Shown: piece after piece, positions 14,495 through 18,345 of the stretch
How the letters are laid out: every line of letters begins with the position of its first letter
Position numbering within the stretch: position 1 is the stretch's first letter
Source: Candidatus Omnitrophota bacterium
Lineage (GTDB): Bacteria > Omnitrophota > Gorgyraeia > Zapsychrales > Zapsychraceae
Assembly: GCA_016217585.1 (NCBI GenBank)
Contig: JACRHQ010000156.1
Location: 1-18,345 of the forward strand
DNA length: 18,345 nucleotides
Direction of reading: 5' to 3'
Notes under the pieces: generated by a model
Told to the model about the DNA's origin: nothing
Database searches by the model: none
Seen by the model: the letters and a program-made list of their open reading frames with translations, nothing else
Position numbers and translations under genes: made by a program

Positions 14495-17400
14495 CGCGCT
14501 GAACTTTATTCTTACGGATTTCTTGTGAATGCGGAGGCGGTATAAACGAAGAAGCGAGCACGACCGGCTGCGGCGAATGCGGGTATGTCAGATGGATTTC
14601 TTTAATACTGGCCTTGTACGTATCCCGGCGTTTGGGATTATGATACACAACAAGCGTTGACCCCAGGAACAAAAACGCGTACACATGGGCGGGAAGACGG
14701 ACAGTCATTTTCTGCGAAGATTGATTTATATATTCCAGGACGGTCGGCCGGCGGGTAAACAGCCATCCGGGCAAAGCCGGTTTGAACTGCAGGCACAATT
14801 CACCTTCTTTTATCCCGCACCCAGTCCCGCCACAAGGCGGGACGGGCGGGATTCCGCCCAACGGACGGAATCCTGAAAAATCAGGTGCCACGGGCGCAAG
14901 CCCGTTGGGCTCCACAAAAAATGGCCTGGGGCCGACATTCATCAAGAGCCACATATGCAAGAATTCAGACGTGCTCCCCGAAAGACGCGCGACGAATCCC
15001 CGGCCGTGTAACGATTTGTCCTCGTGGGCGCTGCTGACCAAAAATGAGGAATTCTCCAGGATGCTGCGGCCGTAGCGCCCGGGCTTCAGGAAAGGGATCA
15101 GGACATTCCGGAAATTCTCAAAAAACTCTTCATGCAATCCCGCCCGCAGAAGTTCCAGAAGAAATTTATATTCCATGTGGAGCCAGATAGACTCATTTTC
15201 CAGCCAGCCGGGAGGAAAAATCCGCGCGCGGCCGATCTCTTCGGATTCGCCGGAAAGATCGGCATTGACCTTGTACATCTTCAAAGGTTTGTCAAACAGG
15301 CCGCTGTTTCGCACTTGCTGATAAAGTTTGCGCGCGGCCGCGGCGTCTTCGACGGTCCGCAAGGCGTGGACATATCCTTCCAAAAATGCCGGCAGGGCGT
15401 GGCGCCTGAACTTAAGCGGCCAGACGTGTTTGCCGTCCGGCTGGCGTTTGTACTCGGTCACCTCGTGATAAAAATACGTGGCCAGCCGTCCTCGCGCGTC
15501 TTTGGCTGAAGCCGCGGCTTTTTGTGCGCGCGCCAGCGCCAGCGCCAGGAATTCCCGGATTTCATTAACAGAAAACCCCTTTTCCTTCCCGTCAATGCCG
15601 TCGATAATCTTGCGCCGGTATTCTTCCTTTAAGTCATTGGACTTCAGCCAGTATTCCAGCGGATCTTCTGCCGCCGCGAGAACCGATTTTAATCCGACGA
15701 TAAAATCAGCCAATTCCTCAAAAACCAGAATCGTTGCCTCACCTTTGAGTTCCAGCTCGGCGATGGCCTCCAATAAAAACCGACAGGTTCGTTGGATTTC
15801 AAAAGTTTCCGAAACCGATGACCCCAGAAGCCCGGGCAACCCGTTTAAAGCGTCGTACCAGTCGGGCTTGTCCGCCTCCATCTCGACTCCCGTCCCGCCG
15901 GGGTCCAGTGTGGCGATTTTGTTGGCAATAAGACAAAGGACCTTTACAAAAAGGGTCGTGTGGTAAATATCTCCCTCCCCTTGCCCCTCACGGAGGAAAT
16001 GTCCTTTAAGCGGTTTGTCCTGATGGACTTCTTTGGCGACCGAATGGTACTGGCGCACTCCCTTGTCCGTCAAGATATAACGCTGCGCCCTCGGTAAAAC
16101 ATAATGGGTATTACGATAGAAGCTGAATGTTTTGCAGCCAAGAAGAACCCCGCGCAAATCCTCCGGATACAGGGCCAGATAGCTTTCGATCAAATCCAGG
16201 TTGTACGTCCAGTGGTCGCTCCAGAAGCCTTCCCCGTGGTCGGCCGTTTCCTGACGCCGGCAAAGCTCCAGCACGCGGTCCAGAAATACCCGGGGCTCGA
16301 CCGCGAGTTTAATCTTCCGGCTGTCGATGAAGCGGAACAGGTCGCCCGGAGCAAAACTTTTGTGAAGGAACTCTTTTAACGCCGCGCGGCTCTGCGGCAG
16401 GACACACCGGTCCAGGAGCTCGCCGAGTTTTTCAGTGTTCGCCAGATGGAATACGGTCCCCTTAACGATCAGCGGATTATACCCGTCGGCCTGGACGAGG
16501 TTCAGGAAACTGACGACATGGCTGTCGCGCACATCCATATTGAACCACGCGTCATTGCGCCGGTTCTGGTTGACGTCACGGTAATTGCCGTTCCCTTGAG
16601 AATAAAAGGTCGGGGCGACCACAAAATAATTATAATCGCGTTCCGGGTCACCGTGTTTACGGCTGTACATGTTGAAAACCCCTGGTCCGTCCGCCGTCTT
16701 CACCGAAACCGGCAGCCCGCCGCGCAAGATATTGTCCAGGAACGTCTGTCCAGTGTACAAATCGAAGGATTTCGAAGAACTCCGCGTCAGAGCATAACCC
16801 CGGATCCCGTCGATGATTTCCTGATTGCGGGATGCTTTCTGCGCGACGAATCCATCTTTGCCCATGACCTGGCGGACGATCTGATTAAGCCCACCAACGT
16901 CCGGGACATAGCCAAACAAGGAAACGATTTCCCTTTCCCCCCCGGCCTTCAGGATGAACCGGCTATGGCTCAATACCGACGGCATACGATTACTGGTCTG
17001 CTGGCTGGAACCTTTAGCGAGATTGCCGGCCATAAACTGCTGCGGGGCCAGAAAATCCAGAGTCGCGCCGAAGACCCGCGAAGCTTCCACGATCGGGTCC
17101 AGGAGTCCGGCACTTTGATCTTCCAGATCAAAACTGAAGAAAAAATTTCCCTCATCAATACGGGTCACCTGCGGCGTATCGGAGATTTCAACAGTCAAAT
17201 TATAATACGGGGCCTTCTGTCTGACGTTACCGACGTGAACCCAGGCCTCCCCCGTGCGTGACATGTTTTTGAGGACCCAATCCTTCATCCCGTACGGGAC
17301 GATCAAAGGCAAACCGTCGACCATCTCCACGGAGCAGGACTTTTTACATTTATTGATGACCGTAACGCGCCGCACCAGCGCGGAATAGGGCTCTTCAGGC

Positions 17401-17831
17401 ATCGTAAAATAATTCACGCGGGCCTCCAGCCCCAGGTCCAGGTTGGTTTCAATCAGAGTCAGATCATGGGGGGAGATGGACATGCGCTGACGCTTTTTGA
17501 ACTCCGTGCCAGGCAGATGGTTCTGGAAGGGCTCCCAATAAACCGTTTTTGAGCCGCGGCGGACTTTGACAAAGGTCCGGAACCCCTGCAAGGCCGTCAG
17601 ACGGCAGGCCTTATTGGCCGGCTGAAACTCCACGATCGCCTTGTCTTTGGATTCGACGCCAAAACTGGTGATGGCCTGTCCGCGGTTGACGTAAAATACC
17701 CACATCGGGGTGCCCCACGTTCCGGCAATGCCCGGGAAAAAGTTGCTGAAGGGCTTGGCGAGGTTATAATTATCAATCCGGAAATTCCCTTCTTGATCCA
17801 GGGAATATCCGGGCACATCGGTACGGCCCAT
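14475..17831 (-). CDS. Large clan GH-Q phosphorylase-like protein (GH94/GH161 type)
   Basis: This 1118-residue protein resembles inverting beta-glucan phosphorylases (old 'glycosyltransferase 36' / cellobiose phosphorylase). The N-terminal beta-sandwich begins with P-G-Y-S-L-D-Q-E-G-N-F-R-I and W-G-T-P-M-W-V-F-Y-V-N-R-G. The central alpha/alpha-barrel holds Y-S-Q-G-N-G-N-Y-R-D-V-N-Q-N-R-R-N-D, G-E-G-F-W-S-D-H-W-T-Y-N-L-D and D-W-Y-D-A-L-N-G-L-P-G-L. Asp660 of the last motif is the likely general acid. The size and the G-N-G-N-Y-R-D motif point to GH161-like beta-1,3-glucan phosphorylases rather than short GH94 enzymes, but the substrate is not proven. There is no signal peptide. The ATG at 17831 (CAGGAG 10 nt upstream) is preferred. 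A TTG at 17861 overlapping the deacetylase stop is also possible. Residues about 975-1007 are a Pro/Gly-rich insertion encoded by palindromes. Confidence 0.75.
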   Translation of the reverse strand: MGRTDVPGYSLDQEGNFRIDNYNLAKPFSNFFPGIAGTWGTPMWVFYVNRGQAITSFGVESKDKAIVEFQPANKACRLTALQGFRTFVKVRRGSKTVYWEPFQNHLPGTEFKKRQRMSISPHDLTLIETNLDLGLEARVNYFTMPEEPYSALVRRVTVINKCKKSCSVEMVDGLPLIVPYGMKDWVLKNMSRTGEAWVHVGNVRQKAPYYNLTVEISDTPQVTRIDEGNFFFSFDLEDQSAGLLDPIVEASRVFGATLDFLAPQQFMAGNLAKGSSQQTSNRMPSVLSHSRFILKAGGEREIVSLFGYVPDVGGLNQIVRQVMGKDGFVAQKASRNQEIIDGIRGYALTRSSSKSFDLYTGQTFLDNILRGGLPVSVKTADGPGVFNMYSRKHGDPERDYNYFVVAPTFYSQGNGNYRDVNQNRRNDAWFNMDVRDSHVVSFLNLVQADGYNPLIVKGTVFHLANTEKLGELLDRCVLPQSRAALKEFLHKSFAPGDLFRFIDSRKIKLAVEPRVFLDRVLELCRRQETADHGEGFWSDHWTYNLDLIESYLALYPEDLRGVLLGCKTFSFYRNTHYVLPRAQRYILTDKGVRQYHSVAKEVHQDKPLKGHFLREGQGEGDIYHTTLFVKVLCLIANKIATLDPGGTGVEMEADKPDWYDALNGLPGLLGSSVSETFEIQRTCRFLLEAIAELELKGEATILVFEELADFIVGLKSVLAAAEDPLEYWLKSNDLKEEYRRKIIDGIDGKEKGFSVNEIREFLALALARAQKAAASAKDARGRLATYFYHEVTEYKRQPDGKHVWPLKFRRHALPAFLEGYVHALRTVEDAAAARKLYQQVRNSGLFDKPLKMYKVNADLSGESEEIGRARIFPPGWLENESIWLHMEYKFLLELLRAGLHEEFFENFRNVLIPFLKPGRYGRSILENSSFLVSSAHEDKSLHGRGFVARLSGSTSEFLHMWLLMNVGPRPFFVEPNGLAPVAPDFSGFRPLGGIPPVPPCGGTGCGIKEGELCLQFKPALPGWLFTRRPTVLEYINQSSQKMTVRLPAHVYAFLFLGSTLVVYHNPKRRDTYKASIKEIHLTYPHSPQPVVLASSFIPPPHSQEIRKNKVQRVDIYFQ
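14811..14909. repeat. In-frame cluster of overlapping palindromes inside the phosphorylase-like gene
   Basis: Consecutive perfect hairpins are visible on the plus strand. They are GTCCCGCC-acaa-GGCGGGAC (14824-14843), GGGCGG-gatt-CCGCCC (14844-14859), GGATTCCG with CGGAATCC (14849-14873), CCTGA-aaaa-TCAGG (14872-14885) and ACGGGC-gcaa-GCCCGT (14890-14905). In addition GCCCAACGG (14856-14864) is the exact complement of CCGTTGGGC (14902-14910). In the protein the block reads as a Pro/Gly-rich stretch (P-L-G-G-I-P-P-V-P-P-C-G-G-T-G-C-G) between F-F-V-E and K-E-G-E-L-C-L-Q-F. It resembles in-frame palindromic elements such as the Rickettsia RPEs in style, but no relationship is claimed. The exact borders are an estimate, and no target duplication is seen. 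Confidence 0.75.
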
Positions 17832-17857
17832 AGCGTCATATCTCCTGTACTGTCTAC

Positions 17858-18345
17858 TCAATACGGTCTCTTGGGGGCACGAAACAAATTATAAAATCCG
17901 GTCAGCTTCATCCAAAGGTAGTCGATCCGGTCGTCTTGATTGCTAAAACGTACACGCTTGAGCTCATACACATCATGGTTTAAACGGTCATACCCTCGAT
18001 TCGTGGTACAGGCGCCCTCATAACCGGACTGTTGAACGATCCGCTTGGCTTCTTCCGTGAATCCACCGTTGGGATAGGCGAAATTGGCAACTGTCACACC
18101 CAATTCTTGCTCAAGCCTGTCCTTACTGCCCTTGATTTCCTCGACGAGTGTTTTACCAAGAATCCCGGGAAGATACGCGTGCCGGCGCGTATGACTGCCG
18201 ATTTCAATACCTTGCGCCAACATCTCCTTCATCTGCGCCGTGGTCAAATATCCTTCGTCATTCAAAACATCCGTAATGACAAATATTGTTGCCGGAAAAT
18301 CATATTTTCTTAGAATGGGGAAGGCGTATTGGTAATTATCGGCAT
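17858..18345 (-). CDS. Polysaccharide deacetylase, N-terminus beyond window edge
   Basis: The open frame runs to the window end, so the protein is partial at its N-terminus. The visible 161 residues start A-D-N-Y-Q-Y-A-F-P-I-L-R-K-Y and continue F-P-A-T-I-F-V-I-T-D. The S-H-T-R-R-H box follows (the two His of the H-x-x-x-H metal site of NodB-type carbohydrate esterase 4), then F-A-Y-P-N-G-G-F. The catalytic Asp-Asp of the first motif should lie just outside. Such enzymes remove N-acetyl groups from chitin, peptidoglycan or exopolysaccharides. The stop lies 26 nt before the favoured start of the phosphorylase-like gene, so the two are probably co-transcribed, which hints at a shared glycan but does not show it. 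Confidence 0.88.
   Translation of the reverse strand, partial: ADNYQYAFPILRKYDFPATIFVITDVLNDEGYLTTAQMKEMLAQGIEIGSHTRRHAYLPGILGKTLVEEIKGSKDRLEQELGVTVANFAYPNGGFTEEAKRIVQQSGYEGACTTNRGYDRLNHDVYELKRVRFSNQDDRIDYLWMKLTGFYNLFRAPKRPY

Noticed and set aside
16446..17261. Plus-strand open frame (271 codons) opposite the phosphorylase-like gene
   Set aside because: The minus-strand frame has clear family motifs through this stretch, and the antisense product shows none. Similar antisense frames opposite moxR (13540-14211) and batD (7796-8515) were rejected for the same reason.
1..18345. CRISPR arrays, tRNA or rRNA genes, insertion sequences, phage genes
   Set aside because: No regularly spaced direct repeats, no tRNA or rRNA-like stretches and no transposase or integrase motifs were recognised. 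Almost all sequence is explained by the listed genes.

Overview
The window reads as a piece of a Gram-negative-type bacterial chromosome with moderate GC content. It carries lipid A genes (lpxB, an msbA-like flippase), a complete moxR/Bat cluster and the core operon rpsB-tsf-pyrH-frr. The combination would fit a PVC-related candidate lineage such as Omnitrophota. That placement is an inference from gene content and style, not from a marker comparison. No rRNA, tRNA, CRISPR array, transposase or phage gene is visible, and coding density is very high: no gap exceeds about 200 bases.

Region 1 (1-2421, minus strand): the translation/nucleotide operon in its classical order rpsB (S2), tsf (EF-Ts), pyrH (UMP kinase), frr (ribosome recycling factor, cut by the window edge). 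It is driven by a near-consensus promoter at 2353-2381 (TTGCAA, 17 bp, TATACT). A roughly 118-nt leader follows, containing a perfect 10-bp inverted repeat and a competing shorter hairpin. A strong hairpin without a U-tract separates this unit from the upstream gene.

Region 2 (2422-6421): a lipid A / outer membrane module. An msbA-like ABC flippase (minus) is divergent from a Gfo/Idh/MocA oxidoreductase and lpxB (plus). The two promoters overlap head-to-head in the 116-bp gap, and the oxidoreductase appears to be translated from a leaderless GTG start. Its position directly before lpxB suggests a role in UDP-sugar modification for lipid A, possibly GnnA-like.

Region 3 (6468-14445, minus): a compact, mostly overlapping 'Bat' operon: moxR AAA+ ATPase, DUF58 protein, DUF4381-like membrane protein, batA and batB (membrane-anchored VWA proteins), batC (TPR), batD (large exported protein), batE (TPR, two membrane segments, SH3-like). 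These are probably one envelope-associated complex whose VWA/MIDAS proteins are remodelled by MoxR. A perfect TATAAT placed just after the preceding stop codon suggests the operon has its own promoter.

Region 4 (14475-18345, minus): a very large clan GH-Q phosphorylase-like protein (GH94/GH161 type) preceded by a polysaccharide deacetylase that runs off the window. Inside the phosphorylase gene, about 90-100 bases at 14811-14909 are made almost entirely of overlapping perfect palindromes. They are read in frame as a Pro/Gly-rich stretch that interrupts an otherwise family-like segment. This looks like a palindromic element inserted in frame into a coding sequence and is the most unusual feature of the window.
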